DNA from: Paracoccaceae bacterium
GTDB lineage: Bacteria; Pseudomonadota; Alphaproteobacteria; Rhodobacterales; Rhodobacteraceae
Direction of reading: 5' to 3'
DNA: 64,000 bases
Assembly: GCA_024742835.1 (NCBI GenBank)
Contig: JANSXS010000001.1
Span: forward strand, 1-64,000
The notes below the pieces were generated by a model. It saw nothing but the letters and a program-made list of their open reading frames with translations. It was not told the DNA's origin and did not search any database. The position numbers and the translations under genes were made by a program. This document shows positions 55,274-63,882 of the stretch, piece by piece (position 1 is the first letter of the stretch; every line of letters starts with the position of its first letter).

Positions 55274-56299
55274 TCAGCTGCCGCAAATGCCCTGAAGTTG
55301 CAGCCAATCTGCATCGTTGAGCAGCGGCGGTGGGATTTCACTGGCATAGGGGTCCGCCTCTATCAGACCCAGCGTGGTTTCCCCGGTGACATCCATGGCA
55401 TAGGCATAGGGCGCGGATCGCACGGCCCATTCGTGAAACCCGGCAAGCAGCGTCTGATCATCAAGCCTTTGCGCGGGGGTGACAAGCAGGTTGCGGGCAT
55501 GATCCTGAAGAATTTCGGGCGGCAGCTTTCCGGATGTCAACAGCCGGGCGACGTCCAAAAGACTTGCCTGCGCCAAAAGGCGTTGCAGCGGATCATGGTC
55601 GCGTGCGCGCAGCCTTGCAGCCACGACATGGCCTGCCATCACGTCCGGTTCCTCATAATCCTCGATGAGGCGGCGGTTGATCAGGACCGTTCCGCCGGGC
55701 AGGGGGATGTCGGGCTTGGCCCCGCTGCGCAGCACGGCGATCCGTCCCGGACCAGCCTCTGCCGGCAGCCGACTGGCTAGCCGGGTCAACGCGATCTCGC
55801 CCTCGCGGGTGGTGCAAAGCGGGCCTGTCGCGGTTTCGATCTCTCTGCGTATGGCGCGCCCGATCTCGGCTCTCTTGACCTCTGGCAACACGGTGACGGC
55901 ATGATCGCGCAACGCGTCGGGCAGCCACCATGTCAGCACCGCCACCGTGGCCGCCAGCGACGCCATCAACATCGTCAGCCGCAACCGGGCCGGATGTGGC
56001 CGCCTTCTGCCGATCGCCTTGCACAGTTTTTCTACTGCGGCGATCATGGCGTGTTCGTCGGCCGGCAATTCCAGCGTTTCGTTCGCGTCCCCATCGGGGT
56101 GATAGATCGCCGGGGTTTCTCCGGGGTTCGCGCGTTCAACAGCGGCCAGCGACCAATGCGCAAGCGGCCTGTCGCGCAGATCGGAAATGGTCAGTGTCGC
56201 CTCTCCGATGGAAACGATCACGTCCAGACGCTGCGCGTCGGGTGATGCGCGCCACAATCCCGCGGCTTCAATCCGTTGATATTCCTGTAACGCCGTCAT
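55274..56299 (-). CDS. Degenerate M48-peptidase-like membrane protein
   Basis: 341 residues from ATG 56299. One membrane span (LRLTMLMASLAATVAVLTWW) near residue 130 divides a cytoplasmic part from a periplasmic part. The latter follows M48 order: GRIAVLRSGAKPDIPLPGGT, VLINRRLIEDYEEPDVMAGH and VVAARLRARDHDPLQRLL. Where active members have HExxH, this sequence reads AGHVVAARL, lacking the first His and Glu. It is therefore unlikely to be a zinc protease. Function unknown. Confidence 0.7.
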   Translation of the reverse strand: MTALQEYQRIEAAGLWRASPDAQRLDVIVSIGEATLTISDLRDRPLAHWSLAAVERANPGETPAIYHPDGDANETLELPADEHAMIAAVEKLCKAIGRRRPHPARLRLTMLMASLAATVAVLTWWLPDALRDHAVTVLPEVKRAEIGRAIRREIETATGPLCTTREGEIALTRLASRLPAEAGPGRIAVLRSGAKPDIPLPGGTVLINRRLIEDYEEPDVMAGHVVAARLRARDHDPLQRLLAQASLLDVARLLTSGKLPPEILQDHARNLLVTPAQRLDDQTLLAGFHEWAVRSAPYAYAMDVTGETTLGLIEADPYASEIPPPLLNDADWLQLQGICGS

Positions 56300-56373
56300 G
56301 TACGGTCGGGCCTGCTCTGCCTCGTTGACACAGCAATAGCACACACGCCGCACCAGCGGCAATCGTCATGCAA

Positions 56374-58002
56374 TCAGGCGGGGCGGAACGCCTTGCGCAG
56401 CTCGAATTTCTGGATCTTGCCGGTGGATGTCTTGGGCAGTTCCTGAAAGATGATCTTCTTGGGCGATTTGAACCCGGCCAGCCGCTCGCGCGCGAAGGCG
56501 ATCAGATCGGCCTCAGTCACCTCGGCTGTGTCCTTGATCTCGACAAAGGCGCAGGGCACCTCGCCCCATTTGTCGTCGGGCATGGCGACCACCGCGCAAA
56601 GCAGAACGGCGGGATGCATCATCAGCACGCCCTCGATTTCGACGGAACTGATATTCTCGCCGCCCGAAATGATGATGTCCTTGGCCCGGTCGGCGATCTT
56701 GAGATAGCCGTCCTCGTGCTGATAGGCGATGTCGCCGGAATGAAAGTACCCGCCGCGAAACGCCTCGGCGGTGGCTTCGGGGTTTTTGTAATAGCCCTTC
56801 TTCACCGCGTTGCCGCGGATCATGTTCTCGGCCTGGGTTTGGGCATCCATCGGGATCTGCGTCATGGTCTCGGGGTCCATCGCGGTGATGTCCTCCATGA
56901 AGCCCATCAGCACGCCGGTGCGCGCCTTGATCGCATAACGTTCGTCGTCGGGCTTGTCGTTCCAGCGCTCCTGCCACAGGCATTCGGTGACATGGCCATA
57001 GGTTTCGGTCAGCCCGTAAACCTGCATGACCTCGAATCCAAGCGGTTCTATGGCGCGCAGGGTTGCGGCGGGGGGCGGCGCGCCGGCTGTCACCACATTG
57101 ACCTTGTGGGCAAAGTCACGGCGCTCTTCATCCTTGGCGTTGACCAGCATGTTCAGCACGATCGGGGCCGCGCCGAAATGTGTGACGCCTTCATCCGCTA
57201 TGGCGTTATAGATGTTTGTTGCCGTGATATCGCGGCAGCACACGACGGTGCCGCCCACCAGCGGCATCGCCCAAGTGTGGTTCCAGTTGTTGCAATGAAA
57301 CAGCGGCACGATGGTCAGATAGCGCGCGTGGCGGGGCAGGGGCCAGGTGACCGCCGTGCCCGTGGTCAGCAGGTAGGAACCGCGATGATGGCACACCACG
57401 CCCTTTGGCCGCCCCGTGGTGCCCGAGGTATAGTTGAGTGCGATACTTTCCCACTCGTCTGTGGGCATGATCCAGTCGAAATCCGCGTCGCCCGTCGCCA
57501 GAAGCTCTTCGTATTCCATATAGTGGCCATGCGCATGGGCACCGGCCTGATCGTCGGCAACCTCGATCACAAGCGGGGCAGGCCCTTCCATCAGCTCGAT
57601 GGCTGTGGCGGTGACGGGCAGGAACTGGGGATCGACCAGAACCACCTTGGCCTCGCCATGATCAAGGATATAGGCGATGGTGTCGGCCTCCAGCCGGGTG
57701 TTGATGGTGTTCAACACCGCCCCGCAGGCAGGCACGCCGAAATGCGCCTCGGCATGGGCGGGCAGGTTGGGCAGGATCGTCGCGACCACATCGCCGGGTT
57801 TTACACCGACCTTGACAAGCGCCGAGGCCAGTTTCGTGCATCGCTGGTAATATTCGGCATAGCTGCGACGCACCTCGCCATAGACAAGCGCCTCTGTATC
57901 GGGAAAGACGTGACGGGCGCGGCGCAGATGCGACAGCGGCGTGAGCGGCACGAAATTGGCCGCGTTCTTGTCTAGACCGGTTTCGTCCTTCATCCAACCC
58001 AT
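56374..58002 (-). CDS. AMP-forming acyl-CoA synthetase, medium/long-chain or DmdB-like
   Basis: 542 residues from ATG 58002, preceded by AAAGGGGAG. ATP motif YTSGTTGRPKG, then YGLTETYGHVTECLW, the GDIAYQHEDGYLKIADRAKD hinge and the catalytic Lys in PKTSTGKIQKFEL. The N terminus DETGLDKNAANFVPLTPL is shared by a roseobacter group that includes 3-methylmercaptopropionate-CoA ligases (DmdB) and general fatty acyl-CoA ligases. Substrate cannot be assigned from sequence. Confidence 0.88.
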   Translation of the reverse strand: MGWMKDETGLDKNAANFVPLTPLSHLRRARHVFPDTEALVYGEVRRSYAEYYQRCTKLASALVKVGVKPGDVVATILPNLPAHAEAHFGVPACGAVLNTINTRLEADTIAYILDHGEAKVVLVDPQFLPVTATAIELMEGPAPLVIEVADDQAGAHAHGHYMEYEELLATGDADFDWIMPTDEWESIALNYTSGTTGRPKGVVCHHRGSYLLTTGTAVTWPLPRHARYLTIVPLFHCNNWNHTWAMPLVGGTVVCCRDITATNIYNAIADEGVTHFGAAPIVLNMLVNAKDEERRDFAHKVNVVTAGAPPPAATLRAIEPLGFEVMQVYGLTETYGHVTECLWQERWNDKPDDERYAIKARTGVLMGFMEDITAMDPETMTQIPMDAQTQAENMIRGNAVKKGYYKNPEATAEAFRGGYFHSGDIAYQHEDGYLKIADRAKDIIISGGENISSVEIEGVLMMHPAVLLCAVVAMPDDKWGEVPCAFVEIKDTAEVTEADLIAFARERLAGFKSPKKIIFQELPKTSTGKIQKFELRKAFRPA

Positions 58003-58133
58003 GCTCGTTCTCCCCTTTAGCGATGACGCGATGGAAACGCCGCGGATATTGCGCATTTCATGGGTGAAAGCAAAGTTCTTTTGCGGCCATGTGAAACTTT
58101 GCACGCCGGGCGGGGATCGCATAGCGTTCTTGC

Positions 58134-58778
58134 ATGATCATCTCTGCCGGGCGGCGTTATATCTTTGTTCATATTCCCAAGACCGGTGGCAGCTCCATGG
58201 CGCTGGCGCTTGAGACGCGCGCAAGGGCGGATGATATCCTTATCGGTGACACGCCCAAGGCACGGCGGCGGCGCAGACGTCTCAAGGGCGTCACGGCGGC
58301 GGGCCGTCTTTGGAAGCATTCGACCCTCGCCGATATCGACAGGCTGGTACCTCCGGAGCAGATCCGCGCGGCGTTCTGTTTCACGCTGGTGCGCAATCCA
58401 TGGGACCGGATGGTGAGCTATTACCACTGGCTGCGAGACCAGAGCTTTGATCATCCGGCGATACATCTGGCGCGGCAACGCGATTTCAGCGGCTTTCTGA
58501 ATGCGCCCGCCACGTGCGCCGCGTTGCGCGCGAACCCCTATTGCCGCTACATGATCGCCGCCGACGGCGTGGAACATGCGAGGCTGTATCTGCGGCTGGA
58601 ACATCTGGAAGAAGATGCGGTGCCCTTGTGGCAACATCTTGGCTTTCGGCTGAACGTGCCACATGCGAACGCGTCGGACCGGGATCGCGATTACCGCCGC
58701 TATTACGCGGATCAGGACGCGGAAACCCTTGCTTCGTGCTGTTCCGAGGACATTGCGCGCTTTGGCTATCGCTTTTGA
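58134..58778 (+). CDS. Sulfotransferase-family protein
   Basis: 214 residues. The PAPS 5'-phosphosulfate loop is IFVHIPKTGGSSMALAL, and the 3'-phosphate site is LVRNPWDRMVSYYHWL. The rest resembles carbohydrate-type sulfotransferases found in marine bacteria. The acceptor, possibly a surface glycan or lipid, is unknown. It is divergent from the acyl-CoA synthetase gene; PAPS synthesis genes are not in the window. Confidence 0.85.
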   Translation: MIISAGRRYIFVHIPKTGGSSMALALETRARADDILIGDTPKARRRRRRLKGVTAAGRLWKHSTLADIDRLVPPEQIRAAFCFTLVRNPWDRMVSYYHWLRDQSFDHPAIHLARQRDFSGFLNAPATCAALRANPYCRYMIAADGVEHARLYLRLEHLEEDAVPLWQHLGFRLNVPHANASDRDRDYRRYYADQDAETLASCCSEDIARFGYRF

Positions 58779-58954
58779 GACGCCAGCGTTGCGCATTTTA
58801 AACGAAATCTCGTGAACGCGCCCGACTGATCCCAATAAGGCAACAATGCCCCAATTCGGCCCCTTTCCAGACCAAGGAGCGTCCAGCGAATCACGGCAAA
58901 TGGAACTTGTCTGCTCAAGCCGGCTGCCACCGGCGCACCAAGGGGATGGAAAAC

Positions 58955-59638
58955 ATGTTTGGATGGAAGTCTGCGCGTTCAGCGGCAAAAATCAACCAGC
59001 CCGGCGGGATTGCCGCCATGCCGGGGCAATCGACCAGCGCCGAGGCCGGGCTTATGTCCGGCACCCGTGTCGCGACTGCCATGGGCTGGCGTTCTGTCGA
59101 AGCCATTGCCGAAGGGGACAAGGTTCTGACCTTCGATGCGGGGCTGCAAACCATCGTGAAGGTCAGTCACATCCGGCTGTGGAGCGCCGAGGAAAGCTGC
59201 CCGCGCCGGTTCTGGCCGCTGGAGGTTCCCGCCGGTGCGCTTGGCAATCGAGAGTTGATGCATGTCATGCCCGGCCAGAACGTGATGATCGAAAGCGACG
59301 CGGCCGAGGATCTTTACGGTGATCCTTTCTCGTTGATCCCCGCCGAAGCGGTCGAAGGCACCAGCGGTGTCGAGCGTGTGCCAGCGCAGGGTGATATCGA
59401 CGTGATCGTGCTGCATTTCGCCGAGGACCAGATCGTGTTCGCCGAAAACGGGGCCTTGTTTTTCTGCCCGGCCTGCCACGATGTACTGCAAGCCGCCAGC
59501 AGCGACAGCACCTGCCAGCCCTACGCCATTCTTCCGATGGACGAGGCCCGTTTCCTGGCCGTTCACCTTGAAGAAGCACAAGCCACCAACCGCGCGTTTT
59601 CCCCTCAGGATACGTGGGCAGCGGCGGCCATGGCCTGA
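58955..59638 (+). CDS. Hint-domain protein without the splicing cysteine
   Basis: 227 residues from ATG 58955, with AAGGGG 9 bases upstream; ATG 58946 is possible. The Hint-type core is GLMSGTRVATAMGWRSVEAI followed by AEGDKVLTFDAG, and HVMPGQNVMIES further on. Active Hint domains begin with a Cys just before the xxPGT stretch; here that position is Gly, so autoprocessing is unlikely. Roseobacters carry many such stand-alone Hint proteins of unknown role. There are no signal peptide and no membrane spans. Confidence 0.82.
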   Translation: MFGWKSARSAAKINQPGGIAAMPGQSTSAEAGLMSGTRVATAMGWRSVEAIAEGDKVLTFDAGLQTIVKVSHIRLWSAEESCPRRFWPLEVPAGALGNRELMHVMPGQNVMIESDAAEDLYGDPFSLIPAEAVEGTSGVERVPAQGDIDVIVLHFAEDQIVFAENGALFFCPACHDVLQAASSDSTCQPYAILPMDEARFLAVHLEEAQATNRAFSPQDTWAAAAMA

Positions 59639-59666
59639 TCTCTCACACACGGATCGGGCCAGACAG

Positions 59667-59747
59667 AGGCCCGCGCGGTGTACTCGCCATCGCGCGGGCC
59701 TGCATGAGTCGTTCTGACATTGCCGCAGATGTCAGGTGTTTTACCTG
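59667..59747. other. Hairpins between convergent genes
   Basis: AGGCCCGCGC (59667-59676) pairs exactly with GCGCGGGCCT (59692-59701). CAGGT (59733-59737)/ACCTG (59743-59747) abuts the stop of the fadJ-type gene. They lie between the Hint gene and the beta-oxidation gene and probably help end both transcripts, although T-runs are weak. Confidence 0.6.
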
Positions 59748-61946
59748 TCAGGCGGCTTCGGGATTCTGAAGGGCAAAGCGGGCGTAGAAGCCCTGATTTT
59801 GCGCGGCCATTTCGCGCAAAAGTGGGGGCGTGGTGAACCGCGCCCCGAATTTTTCTGTCAGTTCGTCGCAACGCTCGGCCGCGTAGGGCGTGCCGATGAT
59901 GTCCAGCCATGAAAACGGCCCGCCGGACCATGGCGCGAAACCCCAGGCGAGGATCGCGCCAACGTCGCCTTCGCGAATATCTTCCAGAACGCCGTCTTCC
60001 AGCGCGCGCACGGCTTCCAGCACCTGCGCGAACATCAGGCGATGCTGGACCTCGTACAGGTCTGGCTGATCCTGTGCCGGGGGGTATTTCCCGGCAAGGC
60101 CGGGCCAATAGCCCTGCCGCTTGCCCTTGTTGTCATAGTCAAAGAACCCGGCACCGGCCTTGCGCCCCAGACGCCCTTCGCCCTCCATCCAGAAGATGAC
60201 CTCGTCGACGGCGGCGTCCGGGTAATCCTCGCTCATCGCCGCTTTCGTGGCGCGCGCGATCTTGGCCCCCAGATCAATAGAGGTCTCGTCCACCAGTTGC
60301 AGCGGTCCCACCGGGAAGCCCAACTGCCGCGCCGCATTGTCGATCAGCGCGGGGGCCACGCCCTCGGCCACCATGCGGATGCCCTCGTTGATATAGGGAA
60401 TGATGCAGCGGTTGCAGTAGAAGAACCGCGCGTCATTGACGGCAATTGGCGTCTTCCGGATCTGGCGAACATAATCCAGCGCCTTGGCCACGGCACGTTC
60501 GCCGGTCTGTTGGCTCTTGATGATCTCGACCAACATCATCTTTTCGACCGGGCTGAAGAAATGGATGCCGATGAAATTTTCAGGCGTGTCCGACGCCTTG
60601 GCCAGTTCCGTGATCGGCAGGGTCGAGGTGTTGGTGGCAAAGATGCAGTCCTCACCCACGACCTTGAGCACGTTTTTTGTGACCTCGGCCTTCACCTTGG
60701 GGTCTTCGAACACGGCCTCAATGATGAGGTCGCAGCCCTTCAGTGCATCGTAATCGGTGGTTGCGGTGATCAGGTCCAGCGCGGCGGTCTTCTTGGCCTC
60801 TGTCGCCTTACCGCGTTTGATGCGCTTGTCCATGTCGTCGGCAGTATAGGATTTGCCCTTGTTGGCGGTCTCCTGTTTCTGGTCGATGAGCACAACCTCG
60901 ATACCCGCCATCGCTGATACCAGCGCGATGCCCGCGCCCATCATGCCCGCCCCCATCACACCCAGCTTCTTCACCTTCTGGTCCGGCACGTCCGGGCGGT
61001 TCGCGCCCTTCTCCAGCTTTTCCTTGTTGATGAAAAGCGAGCGGATCATCGCGCTTGATGACGGGTTCATCAGAACGTTGGTAAACCACCGCGCCTCGAT
61101 CCGGAGGGCGGTATCAAAGGGCACAAGCGCGCCTTCGTACACGGCCGATAAAAGCGCCTTGGCTGCCGGGAACGCGCCCTGTGTCTTGCCGTTCACCATG
61201 GCAGAAGCGCCCACGAAGGTCATGAACCCAGCCGGATGGTAAGGCGCGCCGCCGGGCATCTGGTAGCCTTTCTCGTCCCATGGCTTGGCGATCGCCGGGT
61301 TCGACAGCACCCAAGCCTTTGCCGCGTCCAGCAGCTCCTCGGCAGGCACGACTTCATCCACCACACCCGCACTTTTCGCCTTCTTGGGGTCGTTCAGCTT
61401 GCCTTCCAGCAACAGCGGAGACGCCGCCATAGCCCCCATCTTGCGCACCAGCCGTGTGGTGCCCCCAAGCCCCGGAAAAATCCCGACCATGATCTCGGGC
61501 AGGCCGATCTTGGCCGATGGATTGTTGGCGGCAAAGATGCGGTGACAGGCCAGCGGAATTTCCAGCCCGATCCCAAGCGCGGTGCCGGGCAGGGCGGCGG
61601 CGATGGGTTTGCCGCCCTTGTTCTTGTCGTCCATGCCCGCGCGCTCGATCTTGCGCAGGATGCCGTGCATCCGCATCACGCCCTCGAACAGGCCCTTTTC
61701 GGGTTGATGGCCTGCGATGTCCTTGAGCCGGGCAATGATATTAAGATCCATCCCCCCGGCGAAAGAACCCGCCTTGCCCGATGTCAGGACGACTCCCTTG
61801 ACCGCGTCATCCGAAAGCGCGTCGTCGATCAGGGCTTCAAGATCGAAAAACCCCTGCTCGTTCATCACGTTCATCGACTTGGCCTGCGTGTCCCAGGTGA
61901 TCACGGCAACGCCATCTGCGCCTTTTTCCATCGTGAAATCAGTCAT
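59748..61946 (-). CDS. fadJ: Multifunctional enoyl-CoA hydratase/3-hydroxyacyl-CoA dehydrogenase
   Basis: 732 residues. The N-terminal crotonase domain (about 1-300) has LTSGKAGSFAGGMDL, ALGIGLEIPLACH and LPEIMVGIFPGLGGTTR. The dehydrogenase has the Rossmann motif VMGAGMMGAGIALVSAMAG and the catalytic stretch NFIGIHFFSPVEKMMLVEII. Two C-terminal dehydrogenase domains follow. It runs the second and third steps of beta-oxidation. The thiolase gene lies 23 bases upstream on the same strand. Confidence 0.94.
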   Translation of the reverse strand: MTDFTMEKGADGVAVITWDTQAKSMNVMNEQGFFDLEALIDDALSDDAVKGVVLTSGKAGSFAGGMDLNIIARLKDIAGHQPEKGLFEGVMRMHGILRKIERAGMDDKNKGGKPIAAALPGTALGIGLEIPLACHRIFAANNPSAKIGLPEIMVGIFPGLGGTTRLVRKMGAMAASPLLLEGKLNDPKKAKSAGVVDEVVPAEELLDAAKAWVLSNPAIAKPWDEKGYQMPGGAPYHPAGFMTFVGASAMVNGKTQGAFPAAKALLSAVYEGALVPFDTALRIEARWFTNVLMNPSSSAMIRSLFINKEKLEKGANRPDVPDQKVKKLGVMGAGMMGAGIALVSAMAGIEVVLIDQKQETANKGKSYTADDMDKRIKRGKATEAKKTAALDLITATTDYDALKGCDLIIEAVFEDPKVKAEVTKNVLKVVGEDCIFATNTSTLPITELAKASDTPENFIGIHFFSPVEKMMLVEIIKSQQTGERAVAKALDYVRQIRKTPIAVNDARFFYCNRCIIPYINEGIRMVAEGVAPALIDNAARQLGFPVGPLQLVDETSIDLGAKIARATKAAMSEDYPDAAVDEVIFWMEGEGRLGRKAGAGFFDYDNKGKRQGYWPGLAGKYPPAQDQPDLYEVQHRLMFAQVLEAVRALEDGVLEDIREGDVGAILAWGFAPWSGGPFSWLDIIGTPYAAERCDELTEKFGARFTTPPLLREMAAQNQGFYARFALQNPEAA

Positions 61947-61969
61947 GGTTCTATTCCCTTATGTCGCCG

Positions 61970-63181
61970 TCAAACGCGCTCGATGATCGTCGCTGCGCCC
62001 ATGCCGGACGCGATGCAAAGCGTGGCAAGGCCCGTCTCCTTGTCCGATCTCTCCAGCTCATCCAACAGCGTGCCGATAATGATCGCGCCCGTGGCCCCAA
62101 GCGGATGCCCCATGGCAATCGAGCCGCCATTGACGTTCACGCGGTCTGGGCCCACCTTGAACGCCTGCATGAAGCGAAGCACGACAGCGGCAAAGGCCTC
62201 GTTCACCTCGAAAAGGTCGATATCGCCGATCTCCATGCCGCTATCGGCAAGGATCTTTTGCGTGGCGGGCACCGGCCCGGTCAACATGATCGTCGGATCG
62301 GTGCCGATCTTGCAGGTCTGGCGAATGCGCGCGCGCGGCTTCAGCCCCCATGTCTCGCCAAACGCCTTGCTGCCGATCAACACGCCCGCTGCACCGTCGA
62401 CGATCCCCGAAGAGTTTCCGGCGTGGTGGATATGGTTGACCCGATCCAGATGCGGGTATTTCAGCTTGGCCACAGCGTCAAAGCCCGGCATCACCTCGCC
62501 CATCTGCTTGAAACTGGGATCGAGGCTGCCCAACGCCTGCATATCGGTGCCAGGGCGCATGTGCTCGTCATGATCGAGGATCGTCAGCCCGTTCTGGTCC
62601 GTGACCTCGATGATGGAGCGGGTAAAACGTGTATCCTGCCACGCGGCCGCCGCGCGTTTCTGGCTTTCCACGGCCAATGCGTCTGCCTGATCGCGGGTAA
62701 ACCCGTATTCGGTGGCGATGATATCGGCGCTGATGCCTTGAGGCACGAAATAGCTGTCCACCGCCACGCTGGGGTCCACGGCAATGGCCGCGCCATCGCT
62801 GCCCATGGCGACCCGGCCCATCATCTCGACACCGCCTGCGATATAGGCATCGCCCGCCCCACCACGGATCTGGTTGGCGGCCAGGTTCACCGCCTCCATG
62901 CCGCTGGCGCAAAAGCGGTTGATCGCAAGGCCGGGGATGCTCTCGTCCAGATCCGAGGCCAGCACGGCGGTCCGCGCTAGACAGCCGCCCTGTTCCATCA
63001 CTTGCGTGACATTGCCCCAGATCACGTCCTCGACGGCGTGGCCCTCAAACCCGTTGCGCGCCTTTAACGCGTTGAGCATCTGCGCACTCAACCTGACCGC
63101 GGTCACCTCGTGCAGCGCGCCGTCCTTGCGGCCTTTGCCGCGCGGACTGCGCACGACATCGTAGATATAGGCGTCAGACAT
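61970..63181 (-). CDS. fadI: Acetyl-CoA acyltransferase (thiolase)
   Basis: 403 residues. The nucleophile Cys is in INRFCASGMEAVNLAA; the C-terminal catalytic pair is in GGSIAMGHPLGATGAII and TLCIASGMGAATII. It cleaves 3-ketoacyl-CoA to acetyl-CoA, finishing the cycle begun by the multifunctional enzyme downstream. Assignment to beta-oxidation rather than acetoacetyl-CoA formation rests on this pairing. Confidence 0.93.
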   Translation of the reverse strand: MSDAYIYDVVRSPRGKGRKDGALHEVTAVRLSAQMLNALKARNGFEGHAVEDVIWGNVTQVMEQGGCLARTAVLASDLDESIPGLAINRFCASGMEAVNLAANQIRGGAGDAYIAGGVEMMGRVAMGSDGAAIAVDPSVAVDSYFVPQGISADIIATEYGFTRDQADALAVESQKRAAAAWQDTRFTRSIIEVTDQNGLTILDHDEHMRPGTDMQALGSLDPSFKQMGEVMPGFDAVAKLKYPHLDRVNHIHHAGNSSGIVDGAAGVLIGSKAFGETWGLKPRARIRQTCKIGTDPTIMLTGPVPATQKILADSGMEIGDIDLFEVNEAFAAVVLRFMQAFKVGPDRVNVNGGSIAMGHPLGATGAIIIGTLLDELERSDKETGLATLCIASGMGAATIIERV

Positions 63182-63194
63182 GATGTTTCCTTTC

Positions 63195-63830
63195 TCAGGC
63201 CCGATCCGACGGATTGCCGGGCATCAGGTCGTAGGGATGTTTCCACCCCGGTTGCGCCGCGATGTGCGAAAGCCACCGGTCGATATTGGGCCAGCCCTTG
63301 CGATCGAAGCCGAAAGGCTCGGGGTAGAACAGATAGGCACAGCAGGACATGTCGGCATTGGTGATGCCGTTGCCGACAATCCAGTCGCGGTCTGTCAGAT
63401 GGACATCGAGCGCGGTATACGCGGCCTTGAGCCTGTCCTGCATGAAGCCGATCACCTCTGCCGGGCGCTTTTCTTCGGGCAGGAAATTCACCAGGAAACG
63501 CGTCATACCGACCTGAGAACTGAGCTTGTGATTGTCCCAGAACACCCATCGCATAACCTCGCGTGCCTCTTCCGGGGTCGCGCCGCCGAACTTTCCGGTC
63601 TTCTCGGTGATATACATCTGCATGACCCCCGATTGGGTCAGCGTCACATCGCCATCGACCATCACTGGCACCTCGCCCATGACGTTGATCTCGCGGAACT
63701 CTTCCCTGCGGGTTTCGCCACCGAAAAAGTCGACAAACACTGGCTCCCATTCAAGCCCTGACAGTTCCAGTGCCAGCGCCGCCTTGTAGGCGTTGCCGGA
63801 CTCGCCCATGCAGTAAAGTTTAATGCTCAT
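63195..63830 (-). CDS. Glutathione S-transferase family protein
   Basis: 211 residues from ATG 63830, preceded by GGAGA. The thioredoxin-like N-terminal domain (IKLYCMGESGNAYKAALALE, then GEVPVMVDGDVTLTQSGVM) and an all-helical C-terminal domain with GNGITNADMSCCAYLF are visible. The substrate is unknown. It lies 13 bases upstream of the thiolase gene, so the three genes are probably one operon. Confidence 0.9.
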   Translation of the reverse strand: MSIKLYCMGESGNAYKAALALELSGLEWEPVFVDFFGGETRREEFREINVMGEVPVMVDGDVTLTQSGVMQMYITEKTGKFGGATPEEAREVMRWVFWDNHKLSSQVGMTRFLVNFLPEEKRPAEVIGFMQDRLKAAYTALDVHLTDRDWIVGNGITNADMSCCAYLFYPEPFGFDRKGWPNIDRWLSHIAAQPGWKHPYDLMPGNPSDRA

Positions 63831-63861
63831 AGGGTATCTCCTGTTGGCGGTGTCGGATCTG

Positions 63862-63882
63862 GATATTTCTTGCAAGATGAAG
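63862..63882 (+). promoter_or_regulatory. Third copy of the TATTT-N4-CAAGATGAAG motif
   Basis: GATATTTCTTGCAAGATGAAG has the same two blocks with the same 4-base spacing as 28549-28570 and 32609-32629. It lies 32 bases upstream of the GST start on the opposite strand, so it may mark the 3' end of a plus-strand gene outside the window or an element upstream of gst. Confidence 0.55.

Noticed and set aside
56368-57975. 535-codon plus-strand frame over the acyl-CoA synthetase
   Set aside because: Antisense shadow; the minus-strand gene has all catalytic motifs.
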